Under the pieces are notes generated by a model. The model did no database searches. It was not told the origin of the DNA and worked only from the letters and a program-made list of their open reading frames with translations. Below are positions 7,352-18,300 of a stretch of DNA of 32,092 bases, piece after piece; the stretch's first letter is position 1, and each line of letters starts with the position of its first letter. The translations under genes and the position numbers were made by a program. This stretch comes from Oscillospiraceae bacterium (lineage in GTDB: Bacteria > Bacillota > Clostridia > Oscillospirales > CAG-272), in the NCBI GenBank assembly GCA_015063545.1, contig SVTX01000002.1, positions 67,672 through 99,763 of the forward strand. The letters run 5' to 3'.

Positions 7352-9079
7352 TTAAATATAAGCGTAAGTGTATACCACCTCTACGGGTTCTGACATATCT
7401 GCACTTCCCTTGATACAGAATGTTCTTGTCTCACCGATAGTAACAGTTATAACGCCATTTTCATCTGCGGTATATACCTGTCCGTCGTATTCAACACTTA
7501 TTCCCTCAGCCGCGTTTACTGTAAGTTCAACGGATATACTGTTGGATTTTTCATTCACATTGTAGTAGAATGTGTCGGATGCACCAACAAGCGATGTTGC
7601 GCCTTCGGGATTTACAAGAAGTGCGCTTTCGCCATCTGTTCCTTTGTCCTCAACAGTTACAATACACGCGGCGAAGAGCCATGCATTTTCAACGGGAGGC
7701 TGGGACATTCCGTACATACTGTACAGATTATTGGAAGACTCACTATCCCACCATCCAACATACTCACCGTGCTGTTTGATAACATATTCAAGCATCTCGT
7801 CCAAGGGATATACTCCGGATGCATCAAGCATTTCCTTATATGCCAAGATAATCTGATTATAGCTCTCTTTCCTTATAGGATTACCTTCTTCATCAAAGAA
7901 ATAACGGCACATTCTGCTTGTATCTATAATCGTAGTGAAAGATGCAAGGTTGGGTGCATTAGTTTCAGGATCAAAGCCAAAATAATCTATGGTAGCAGAA
8001 AGACGTACGTAAACTATGGGGCCGTCAGCCGTTCCAAGATGATAATATCCGTCGCTTTCGTTCATAACGAGCTTCAGATCAGGTGACATAAGATCAAGAT
8101 TTGTAAGGACGACATTCTTGTTGTGATATGAAAGCTTGATGGGAGTAAGCTCTTTTTCTATTGTAGGTACGATCCATTCAAGATCTTCTGTTGAAAGAGG
8201 CATATCGGCTACTCGCTCAATAACAAGAACACAATCCTTTGCAGATCCGTCTGTTGTGAGACCGATAACGCACACTGCGCTATCCCCTGTCGTGATGCTG
8301 CTCTTTCGTATAGAATACTCAACAACGTTGTCAACTGCCGGAATAAGGGAATTATCATAAACGTTTATTACCGTTCCACCGTAATATCCAACCTCTACAA
8401 AATTATCGGATATTACACTTATATTGTAAATGCCGTCACGGGTGGGGCGGAATATGAAATAGCTTCTCTCGCCCTCGTAAGCGTCAGATGTAACTCCGCG
8501 AAGCTTTACGTACGTTGCGCCGGGATGAACGTATCCTGCGCCGTTTTCACTCTTATAAAAATCCTTGTTTGTATCCGTCACTTTATTGTAAACAGGGATA
8601 CGTACAGATGTGATCTCTTCTGTAAAGTCGCAGAAGTCATCACACTTATAATCATGATCCGAAAGTTCAAAGGTAGCGCTGTAATCTCCCTTTTCCGCCT
8701 TAAAGCTCGCTTTTCCGTTAGCTATAGGAGCAATCTGTCCGTTCGAAAGGCTCATTACACCGGACATTGATGTTACGGTATTTCCCTTGTAATCTACAAA
8801 TTCAAGAGAGTAATCTATCTTCTCACCGTCAGTAACATTGTCGGTGGGCTTTTCGGTAGGCTGCTGTGTATTATCTTCTGAGGGCTGTTCGGTAGGCTGC
8901 TGTGTATTATTTTCTGAGGGCTTATCATCCGTTGCTTTTTCGGTAACGGTATCTTTTTCTTTGTCTTGTGTTTTTTTATTCTCTTCAGTATTGCCCCCGT
9001 CACATGCAGTGGCAATAAACATTGCGCTTATGAGCATACAAGCAATAAGCACAATTCCTATATACTTTTTAAATTTCAT
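7352..9079 (-). CDS. Lipoprotein of unknown function with PPC-like beta-sandwich region
   Basis: 575 residues from the ATG at 9079. GGAG lies 6 bases before it, and the next residues form a proper signal peptide with lipobox IATAC (C26). An in-frame TTG at 9091 would add four residues but would sit on the ribosome site. The lipobox is followed by a linker rich in Gln, Pro, Thr and Glu (about 30-85), a short beta domain, a region with RSYFIFRPTRDGIYNISV like PPC domains (about 190-300), and a segment containing DGYYHLGTADGPI that is matched by DGYYHVGSADGPI in the upstream 977-residue protein. The two are therefore partial paralogues. No catalytic motif or redoxin motif is seen. It lies 75 bases after the 977-residue gene with a terminator hairpin between, so it probably depends on read-through. 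Confidence 0.87.
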   Translation of the reverse strand: MKFKKYIGIVLIACMLISAMFIATACDGGNTEENKKTQDKEKDTVTEKATDDKPSENNTQQPTEQPSEDNTQQPTEKPTDNVTDGEKIDYSLEFVDYKGNTVTSMSGVMSLSNGQIAPIANGKASFKAEKGDYSATFELSDHDYKCDDFCDFTEEITSVRIPVYNKVTDTNKDFYKSENGAGYVHPGATYVKLRGVTSDAYEGERSYFIFRPTRDGIYNISVISDNFVEVGYYGGTVINVYDNSLIPAVDNVVEYSIRKSSITTGDSAVCVIGLTTDGSAKDCVLVIERVADMPLSTEDLEWIVPTIEKELTPIKLSYHNKNVVLTNLDLMSPDLKLVMNESDGYYHLGTADGPIVYVRLSATIDYFGFDPETNAPNLASFTTIIDTSRMCRYFFDEEGNPIRKESYNQIILAYKEMLDASGVYPLDEMLEYVIKQHGEYVGWWDSESSNNLYSMYGMSQPPVENAWLFAACIVTVEDKGTDGESALLVNPEGATSLVGASDTFYYNVNEKSNSISVELTVNAAEGISVEYDGQVYTADENGVITVTIGETRTFCIKGSADMSEPVEVVYTYAYI

Positions 9080-9104
9080 ATCATTCTCCAATATTGTGAT
9101 TTGT

Positions 9105-9143
9105 CAAAAATGGCGGTCTGTGGGTACACCCTCAAACCGCCAT
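9105..9143 (-). terminator. Intrinsic terminator inside the lipoprotein cluster
   Basis: On the minus strand, ATGGCGGT (9136-9143) pairs with ACCGCCAT (9110-9117) and is followed by TTTTT. It sits right after the 977-residue gene and only about 25 bases before the next start codon. Confidence 0.75.
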
Positions 9144-9154
9144 AACTTTAAATA

Positions 9155-12088
9155 TTAGTCTACACTGACGGTAGGACCGTAATGCTTATAGTAGAAGCAA
9201 AGCTTGGTCCATGAATGTTCAACGTCTTCAAATGTATAGATATCCATGTATGTCTGAAGTATTTCGGCGAGCTCCTCGGTCACTTCTATGCATCCGTTAA
9301 GCTCTACGTTTTCACTATCGGTAATCACCTGATCAAGGTATACCCGAATCTGCTCGGTGTAGTCACCGGGACCGTGATATATGCCGTTCTTGACGTCATT
9401 TATTACACCTACTCTCTGAGCATACAAATACTCACCCCAAAGATCCTTGAATCCCTGAACCTCATCAATTCCCTCTTCTGCAAAGAAAGGAATATATTCT
9501 TCAATTTCCCTGTCGAGTGAAGTTTTTTCAAAATTGAATGCTCCCATATTGACAGCCTCTTCAAGCGAGTGGCTGAACAATCCTGTAAGCGTCCAGAAAT
9601 CTGCATAAAGCACGGGGCCCTGAGAACCGTCTGCGTTCTTAACGTAATACTTGCCGTCAACAAGCATCACGTCCACACCGCCCGCTTCAGGGGATGCGCC
9701 GTAATCTATCTCACCGTCGCCATCATCAGGCATAGTGAAATATCCGGGAGATGCAAGTGTGAATATATCCGCGGTATCGCCTATCTTTTCAACTCTGAAA
9801 GTAAATGTTCCCGCAGCATAAATGTCATAGTATGCAAGGTCAAGATAGTACGTCTGTCCCGCTTCCATGTAGTATATTATAGATACGTTCTTGGTATCCG
9901 ACCACATTTTCTCACTATGTTCATAAGTGAACATAAGCTCATGATTTTCATTAAATATCCAAGCATCAACCGCATAGTCTACTCCGCTGACAATGCCTGC
10001 TTCCGTACTATACGATGTTATACGGTAAACACCCGATTCTTCGGGAGTGAACTTGAACAAGTAACCTCTGGGCATTATTATCTGGGTATATGTTACAGAG
10101 TTTGCAATATCAAGCTTTGCCTCATATGCCGAGAAAGGAGCAAGTCCCTTTATGGGATCTTCCATCTGCTTTCCACCTGTTCCGTACGCATCATAGTATA
10201 CGCACATCTGAAGCCACTGATCCTCGTTTCCAACTTCGATTCCGACTGCTTCTGCCACTTTTTCGAGAATCTGTCTGAGCTCCTCGTTTACGCTACAGTA
10301 GCCGTACATTTTGGAGTTTATGGAGTAGTTGGCAAATTTTTCGATATCATCAACGTAATCTTTTCCATCTACAACTATCAAACCGTTGTACGCCATGTTC
10401 CAAACGGACATATCTCCGAATCTGGAACCACTCATAAGGTTTGCAAGAAGGATAGGTCCGTCTGCAGAACCAACATGATAATAACCGTCTGCTCCGAGCA
10501 CAACATCTACATAGCTGTTGTATCCGGATCCGAGATCATTAAAATCGTTTACCGCATGTCTGAAAATATACGTTTCCTTGTCTATAAGGTCAAGATCTTC
10601 AACAACTCTGAGGTTGTCAATATATATGGTGTCGTCTCCAACATCGCTTCCGGTATCCTTGAGATAACAAAGGGAAAGCTCATATACTCCGTCTTCAAGA
10701 GCTACGTAAGGATAACACGTTTCCCATCCGTCACCGTCACCGGATATCTGATACATTGCCTCTCTGTCAACAAGAACATAGAGTATATCGTTTCCAAGCT
10801 CGGTAGATGACCAATAATCAAATGCAAGCGCCTGTCCTGCTTTCATCTCAACATACGCATAAATGATAGAGTAGGTTCCGGGCTTGAATGCGTTGGATGT
10901 TTTTATGCAGGTCTGTCCGCCCTTTTCTCCTACTATGAAGGGCCATGCGTATTCCGCATCTTCATCATCCATTTCAGGAGTGAAGTTAACATTCAGGTCT
11001 CCGCAACCGAGAGCATTGGAAATCTCATCCGACGAAGGCATATCAATATTAGGCTTTTCCACAGGAGTAAGGATAGAAGGATCTTCTATGATCTGCTGCT
11101 GATAATCATCTGCTGTAAAGTACTTGAATATAGCCTCAAATTCATATCCCGACATAGCGCCTGTAACGATAAGGCAAACTACGCCGTATCTGTCAACGAT
11201 TACGGAAGTAGGCGCGCCGGAGGGATTGAACTTGTATACTATTCCCTCTCTATCATATGCTACAGGGAATGTGAGTCCTTCTGCGGGAAGATCACCGGAT
11301 GCAATGTATTTATCCATAAAGGACTTTATTGCCTTGTCATCATCAAAAGGAGAAATTGCAACTATTTCAACGGAATCGCTGTACTTTTTATACATCTCAT
11401 CCATCTCGGGGAATTCCTGCAAGCAGTATGCACATCCGTCATACCAATAGTTGATAAGCATCATTTTCTTTTCCTTGAGAACTTCGGAAAGAGTTATTTC
11501 GCGCTTATCATCAAAGGTGGTTACGGTGAAGTCGTACATAACGTCGCCAAGCTTATAACTGTCGGGAGCGACATCGTCGGTGATTACACTTGACGTAAGA
11601 ACAACATCCGCATGATTTTCTTCAAATGCATAGCTTTCCTTGGCAGTATATCCTGCGGGCATGCTTGTCACCTTTGCAACGTAAGAACCGTTGGGGGCAA
11701 GCTTTATAGAAGCTTCTCCGTTTGCATCTGTGGTAGCATAGCCCATAATGGCATCCGAACTGTCATGAACAAACACCCAGATATCCTTCATCGGCATTCC
11801 GCCTACTGTTTGTACACTAATGGTGTATTCAACCTTATCATCGGGCTTTTCCGTAGGCTTCTCTGTGGGCTTCTGTGTGGGCTTTTCTGTAGGATCTACC
11901 GAGTTATTCTCTGTAGGATCTTCTGTGTTGTCCTCAGACGGAGCAGCCGTCGGCCCCTCTGTTTTTGTTTCCTTTTGCTTTTTATCATCCGTATCAGCGC
12001 CATCGCATGCGACCAGCGTCGTAAAACATACCGTTACGAGCATGATAATTGCAAGAAAAAGCGAAAGATATCGTTTCAAATCCTTCAT
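9155..12088 (-). CDS. Lipoprotein with TlpA-type redoxin domain and adhesin-like modules
   Basis: 977 residues, lipobox LVAC (C28), with AAGGAGA 7 bases before the ATG. The order is: Thr/Pro/Glu/Lys linker (about 30-85); CnaB-like domain (about 86-175); TlpA/AhpC-like thioredoxin fold (about 181-345) with catalytic C219-A-Y-C222 and GAPTS supplying the cis-proline; a beta-sandwich (about 365-500) with FDYWSSTE and DDTIYIDNLRV, as in gingipain-type cleaved-adhesin domains; a helical segment with DGYYHVGSADGPI; a PPC-like domain (about 670-780); and a C-terminal helical region. TlpA-family proteins exchange thiols and disulfides outside the cytoplasm. Here the domain would be held on the outer face by the lipid anchor. 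Partners may be the Cys-rich lipoprotein and the TlpA domain of the polyferredoxin fusion, but this is inference. It is first in the minus-strand cluster. Confidence 0.9.
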   Translation of the reverse strand: MKDLKRYLSLFLAIIMLVTVCFTTLVACDGADTDDKKQKETKTEGPTAAPSEDNTEDPTENNSVDPTEKPTQKPTEKPTEKPDDKVEYTISVQTVGGMPMKDIWVFVHDSSDAIMGYATTDANGEASIKLAPNGSYVAKVTSMPAGYTAKESYAFEENHADVVLTSSVITDDVAPDSYKLGDVMYDFTVTTFDDKREITLSEVLKEKKMMLINYWYDGCAYCLQEFPEMDEMYKKYSDSVEIVAISPFDDDKAIKSFMDKYIASGDLPAEGLTFPVAYDREGIVYKFNPSGAPTSVIVDRYGVVCLIVTGAMSGYEFEAIFKYFTADDYQQQIIEDPSILTPVEKPNIDMPSSDEISNALGCGDLNVNFTPEMDDEDAEYAWPFIVGEKGGQTCIKTSNAFKPGTYSIIYAYVEMKAGQALAFDYWSSTELGNDILYVLVDREAMYQISGDGDGWETCYPYVALEDGVYELSLCYLKDTGSDVGDDTIYIDNLRVVEDLDLIDKETYIFRHAVNDFNDLGSGYNSYVDVVLGADGYYHVGSADGPILLANLMSGSRFGDMSVWNMAYNGLIVVDGKDYVDDIEKFANYSINSKMYGYCSVNEELRQILEKVAEAVGIEVGNEDQWLQMCVYYDAYGTGGKQMEDPIKGLAPFSAYEAKLDIANSVTYTQIIMPRGYLFKFTPEESGVYRITSYSTEAGIVSGVDYAVDAWIFNENHELMFTYEHSEKMWSDTKNVSIIYYMEAGQTYYLDLAYYDIYAAGTFTFRVEKIGDTADIFTLASPGYFTMPDDGDGEIDYGASPEAGGVDVMLVDGKYYVKNADGSQGPVLYADFWTLTGLFSHSLEEAVNMGAFNFEKTSLDREIEEYIPFFAEEGIDEVQGFKDLWGEYLYAQRVGVINDVKNGIYHGPGDYTEQIRVYLDQVITDSENVELNGCIEVTEELAEILQTYMDIYTFEDVEHSWTKLCFYYKHYGPTVSVD

Positions 12089-12196
12089 AAATTTTCTCCT
12101 TGTGTGTGTGTTTTGTGGATGCTTTTCTTCCTATTATATAATGCAACGTGTAACAGCACGTTTTGCTCCGATGTCATGAAAGCATACTCTTTTGAT

Positions 12197-12225
12197 AGTA
12201 TATCATAAATGACTTGCAAAGTCAA
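12197..12225 (-). promoter_or_regulatory. Promoter of the lipoprotein cluster
   Basis: On the minus strand: TTGACT (12220-12225), 17-base spacer, TATACT (12197-12202). This leaves a leader of about 100 bases before the ATG at 12088. A second TATAAT lies at 12133-12138 but has no good -35 box. Confidence 0.7.
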
Positions 12226-12258
12226 CAAGAAAAATGTTAAAAATTATGAACGACCATA

Positions 12259-12301
12259 TTTACAAATTATACATGATTTTTTATTATAGGTGTGGTATAA
12301 T
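12259..12301 (+). promoter_or_regulatory. Promoter region of the giant protease gene
   Basis: TTTACA (12259-12264), 17-base spacer, TATTAT (12282-12287). An extended -10, TGGTATAAT (12293-12301), lies just downstream and could act alone. It is divergent from the lipoprotein promoter, with about 35 bases between the two -35 boxes. Confidence 0.6.
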
Positions 12302-12335
12302 GTTTTTTATGTATAATGGTGTAGTATGAGCTACT

Positions 12336-15300
12336 ATGGCCAAAACCAAAAAAAGAAAGGCAAAAACACTGATTATGAAGCAAAAAACATTGAAACGAGT
12401 GACCCTCTCCATACTGGTCACACTTCTTGTTGCATCAATGACTCTTGCTTTCAGCGCATCTATGGTGAAAGAGGTTGCAGCGGCGGTTGCAGCACCCGAC
12501 ACATCATACATCACGCTTTTTGACAAGAACATTAACACCAACAAGGAACAATTCTATGACAACTCGGTAATTTACAAGCTCCCGGATACAGTAAAAGACA
12601 CCGACATTATCTCGCTGATAGTTGAGGTGCCTCAGGCTCCCCTTCTCGAAACCTATAAGACCGCTAACACCGACATGAGCTTTTCGGAATACGCGGTAAG
12701 CGATGAGGCTGAAGAGATAAGATCAAACATCCTCTCTCTCAAGAACGAACTTATCAGCGATCTTGAAGGCACCGATATAGAATACGGCAGCGGAGCTTCT
12801 TACGCATCTATTCTCAGCGGATTCGAGATTAGTATAAAGGCGGCGGATTTCGAGCAGACATGTAAGTTGTTCGGAGATCGCGCAAACGTAATCGTATCCG
12901 AGGTGTACAAGCCCGCAGAGACAAAGCTGGTTGAAAATGAGGTCAACGTATACGATACCGGTATTTTCGACAGCTCCAAGTTCGGATACGACGGAACCGG
13001 TATGGTTGTCGCAGTTCTTGATACGGGTATTGACTACGGACATTCCGCATTCTCTCTTGAGAACTTTACGGCAGACAGAAGTAAGCTTGGTCTTACATTT
13101 GAACAAATATCTGCTCTTATGGCAAACAACTCCTTCGCATCCGAAAGACTGTATAACGGTCTTACCGCATCTGACGTTTATATAAACGAGAAGATTCCCT
13201 TCGGTTTCGACTATGCCGACTACGACCCGGATGTATTCCCCATCAAGAGCGATCACGGAACTCACGTTTCCGGTATTATCGCAGGTAAGGATGACACGAT
13301 CACAGGTGTTGCTCCCAACGCTCAGCTTGTTGAAATGAAGATATTCTCCGATGTTCAGGATTCGGCTATAGCTTCTTGGATCCTTACTGCGGTTGAAGAC
13401 TGTGTGCTTCTCGGCGTTGACGTTATCAACATGTCCATCGGTACGAGCTGCGGATTCAGCCGTGAGACCGATAAGGAAGCAATGTCCGGCGTATATGACA
13501 GAGTTCGTGAAGCAGGCATAAGCCTTATAGTTGCCGCTTCCAACAGCTACAACTCAACATACGGCTCTGAAAAGAACGGTAACCTCGGTCTTACATCCAA
13601 CCCTGACAGCGGTACGGTAGGATCGCCCTCTACATACGCAGGTGCGCTCTCAATCGCTTCCATCAGCGGCAAGAAGACTCCTTACCTTCTTTACAACGAT
13701 AAGATAGTTTACTTCACCGAATCCTCCGATAAGTACTCTGAGGAGAAAAACTTCCTTGATGACATTCTCCCTGAGGGTGTAAATGAAAAGGAATTCGAGT
13801 ACGTTACCATTCCCGGTGTAGGACGTAGAGCAGACTACACGGGCGTTGACGTAACCGGCAAGATAGTTCTTGTTAAGCGTGGTGATACGACGTTTGAAGA
13901 AAAAGCCAACATAGCTCAGGAAAAGGGCGCTGTCGGTATCATCGTTTACAATAATGTATCCGGTGAGATCAAGATGAACGTCGGAAGTATTACGATTGCG
14001 GCATGCTCCATCGGTCAGGACGATGGTGAAGCCTTGGCGGCATCCGCAAGCGGCAAGATCAAAGTAAGCCGTTCACAGACATCCGGTCCCTTCATGTCCG
14101 ACTTCTCCTCCTGGGGCCCCACTCCCGACCTCAAGCTCAAGCCCGAGCTTACAGCTCACGGCGGCTCTATTCTCTCCTCAGTTCCCGGTCAAGCCTACGA
14201 CCGTATTTCGGGAACATCCATGGCCTGCCCCAACATCGCAGGCGCAACAGCTTTGCTTCGTCAGTATATTATAAATAGATTCCCCGAATATAAAGATAAC
14301 AACGTAAAGATCGCAGAGATCGCAAACCGCCTGTTCATGTCAACAGCGGATATCATAACAAACAAGAACGGTCTTCCCTATTCCGTAAGAAAACAGGGAG
14401 CAGGACTTGCAAACCTTGATAATTCCGCTAAAACCAATGCCTACATCATCACTTATGATGAAAACGGACAGGCAACCGACAAGACCAAGATCGAACTTGG
14501 CGATGACCCTTCAAAGGCCGGTGTTTATACGCTTAAGTTCTCTGTATGTAACTTTGGAAGCACCACTCTCACATATGACATCTCCACTTATGTTCTCACA
14601 GAAGGTGTGAGTGATACAAAAACAAATGATGGAAAGACAACAGTTACCGAAGAAGCTTACGAGCTCAAGGACGCTGTGATTTCCATAGCTTCTGCGGGCG
14701 CTAACGGAAACACCCTCAGCGTAAGCGCAGGACAAACTGTTGACGTTACTGTTACTGTAACTCTCGGCGCGGGCGACAAGGAATATCTTGATAAGTCATT
14801 TGAAAACGGAATGTACGTTGAGGGCTTTGTTGTTCTTGACGCAAAAGAAGAAAATTCCGTTGACCTCAGCGTTCCCTACCTCGCTTTCTACGGCGACTGG
14901 ACAAAAGCTCCTTTGTTCGACCTTGATTATTTCCAGACCAACAAGGATGAGCTTGACGATTCAATAAGCCTTCTTGACAAGACTCTCCCCGATGCGTACG
15001 CTACGCGTCCTATCGGCGGTCTCAACAGTGACTACGTAAACTACCTCGGCTCTTACTACTTTACTCAGAATCCCGCTACCACTCCCATTGCCGCAGACAG
15101 AAAGTATATTTCTCTGTCTAACCAAGATGACGCGGTAAATTCTCTCAGATTCGTTTGGGCAGGTATGCTCAGAAGCGCCGAAAGAATAGAGATAACCATT
15201 ACCGAGGATGCAACCGGAAAGGTGATATTCTCTAAGACCGAATCCGATATACGAAAATCTTACGGTGACGGTGGATCTATCTATCCTGCTAACGTTAAAA

Positions 15301-18300
15301 TAGAATTCAGCGCAATCGAAAATCAACTTAAGAACAACACAAAATACACCGTAAAGCTCAAGGGATATCTTGACTATGGTGACGGCGGCGAGAATTCCAA
15401 CCTTAATAATGAATTTGAATTCCCGCTTGTTACAGACTTCCAAGCCCCCGCGGCAACCGACTGTCAGTTCTACACAGAATACGACAAGGCCACCGAAAAG
15501 ACAAGACTTTTTGCTAAGGTTGCGATATATGACAATCATTATGCAATGTCAGCACAATTCGGATACGTTGAATATGATCCTAGCGATACAGAAGTTCCCT
15601 TTACATTCCAGACATTTGACAAGTATATGACTCCCATATACTCGGAAGAAGATTCTGTTTCCTACGTAGTTTACGAGCTTACAGATTATATTTATCAGAT
15701 CAAAAACAATGCATACAATAAGAACACACTTGCAATAGCCGTTTATGACTATGCGCTCAACCAGGCTACTTACGAGATAGAACTTCCCGACGAGATCTCG
15801 GATCTCTACTTTGAGGAAGAAGAAATCACCCTCAGCCCCAACGAGATATTTGATCTCAAGCCCCTTATTTACCCCAATACAAAGTGGTCTGAACTCCTTC
15901 AGTTCACAGTTACCATTCCTCCTACAGGAGAGGTAGCAAGAATAGTAAACAACAAGCTCGTTGCCATTGCCCCCGGTAAGTGCAAGGTAATTGCAACAGC
16001 AAGAGACCCAATCACAAACAAACAAAAACAGGCAAGCTTCATTTTGACTGTTTTGGGAGAAGACGATGAAGGCTACGTAGAATACGATAAGACGGTAACC
16101 GACAACTTCTTCCTTTCCGGATACTATGTCAACAAAGCATTCTACATGCTCAACACAGAGGATAGAGATGTCGGCGTTACTGGAGACAATATGAAATTCG
16201 GCTCAAGTAACTACTCTCTTGCTATGTTCCCCTCCGAGGCAGTTACGCTCCAATATGTTCTTGATGCATACTATCCTGCAGAAACCGATGTCGTATTCAA
16301 GTCCAGCAACGATAAGATCGCAACGGTAGATGAAAATGGAAAGATAACAGCTGTTGCCGAAGGATTTGCATCCATCTCCGTAAACGTTCTTTTGGACGGA
16401 AAGAGCACCTACTACTCGCAATCCATAAGCATTGAGGTTAAGAACCCCTTCCTTAACACAGGTCCTTCTCTTACTCACTATTTTGGAAACGGCGGAACGG
16501 TTGAATTCCCCGACAGTGTGGCAGTAACCGAGATCGGTCAGTTCGCATTCTCCAACTTCGACTATATCGCCAAGGACCCCGCAATGGGAGACATAATCAA
16601 CGACGATTATCCCGAACTTACAAAGATCTGGTTCATCGGTGATAAAGATGTTACCGAGGGTGAAAAAATAAAGAAGGTCATTATCCCCTTGGGTGTTGAA
16701 AAGATAGGTTCTTACGCATTTGCAGGACTTGTCGAACTTGAAGAGGTAGTTATTCCTCACACCGTTACCATGATAGATCAGGGCGCATTCTACGGATGTA
16801 CTTCTCTTTCCAAGATATCCTACATGGATGAGAATGGCGAAATACATTCCGATAACGGCTTGAAGTACGTTAAGCTTATCAACCAGAGCGCCTTTGAAAA
16901 CACGAATCTTAACGGAACCTATAATCTTGAAAGCGCAGTTGCTATCGCAAGCTACGCATTCAGAAACTGTAAGAATCTTGACGGCATAATTCTCGGAAAG
17001 AATACGGTTTCCGTAGGTGACTACGCATTCGCGTCAAACGTTTCTCTTGAAAAGCTTACCTTTGAGGCAAGCAAGACAAAGCTCGGTGTTTACGCATTCT
17101 CAGGTTGCTCTTCTCTTGAATCTGTAACATTGAACACAGAGGTAATTCCTACCGGCTTGTTCAGCGGAGCATCCGCGCTTACAGAGATCAACCTCGGAGC
17201 AAGCATTGCAGTTATAGGCGAATATGCTTTCGCGGGAACGGATATTGACACCATCACAATTGATGCTGCAAACAAGTTCTTCGCGGTTCGCGACAAATAT
17301 ATTGTTAACACAACCGGCGACACTCTCGTTTTGGTAATGCCTTACATCAAAGGCAACTTTACTCTTAACGATCCCGCTATTACAAAGATAGGCAACGGCG
17401 CATTCTCCGGAAACAAAGCTATCACCTCTGTAAGCATGCCTTACGCGACTTCCGTCGGTGACTTTGCATTTGCAAGATGCTCTTCTCTTGCCAGCGTTGA
17501 ACTCGCTTCGACACTTACTTATATCGGAGATTACGCATTCTACAACACGGAAATATCCTCGCTTCCCTCTTTTGCAGGCGTAAGCAGCATAGGCAACTAT
17601 GCATTTGCAGGTACTAACATTGAGAACGTCAATGTTCCAAGCGGAGTAAAGATAGGCAACAGCGCATTTGCTAACTGCCTCGTTCTTGAAAACATCACCA
17701 TTGGCAACGATGTCGAAATAGGAAACTTTGCATTTGGTCTCGTTACATCTGATAACTGGTCACTTGTAAAAGGAGCAGACGGAAATTACCGTTACGTATT
17801 TGCTTCTCCCATTCACTCGCTTACCATAGGCGACAATGCTGTAATCGGTGACAGAGCGTTCTACGGCGCGTGTGAGCTTGAAAGCATAACTCTCGGTCAG
17901 GGTGCTGTAATCGGAGAATATGCATTCTATAACACAAGCAAGCTTACAAGCATTGATGGCCTTTCCAAAGCTCTCTCTATTGGCGCGTTTGCGTTCAACG
18001 GAGACGTGTACAACATCTTCACAGACAGCTCTGCGCAGTCGATGTTGATAGATGAAAATAATGAATATGTGTATGCATACTATTCATCTGCATTCACAAG
18101 CATTGACCTCTCTGCTGCGACAAGCATCGGTGAAAGCTCGTTCGCAGGATGTGTAAACCTTGAAAGTGTAACTCTCGGTAATGCTATCAAGGATATCCCC
18201 AATACAGCATTTATCGGATGTACTGTTCTTACAGACATTGACCTTTCCGGCATTGAAACAATAGGCGATAGCGCATTTGCTCGCACTGCTCTTACAGCCG

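Noticed and set aside
12133-12161. TATAAT at 12133-12138 as main promoter of the lipoprotein cluster
   Set aside because: No acceptable -35 box at 16-18 bases; the TTGACT/TATACT pair upstream is better. It could still be a secondary start.
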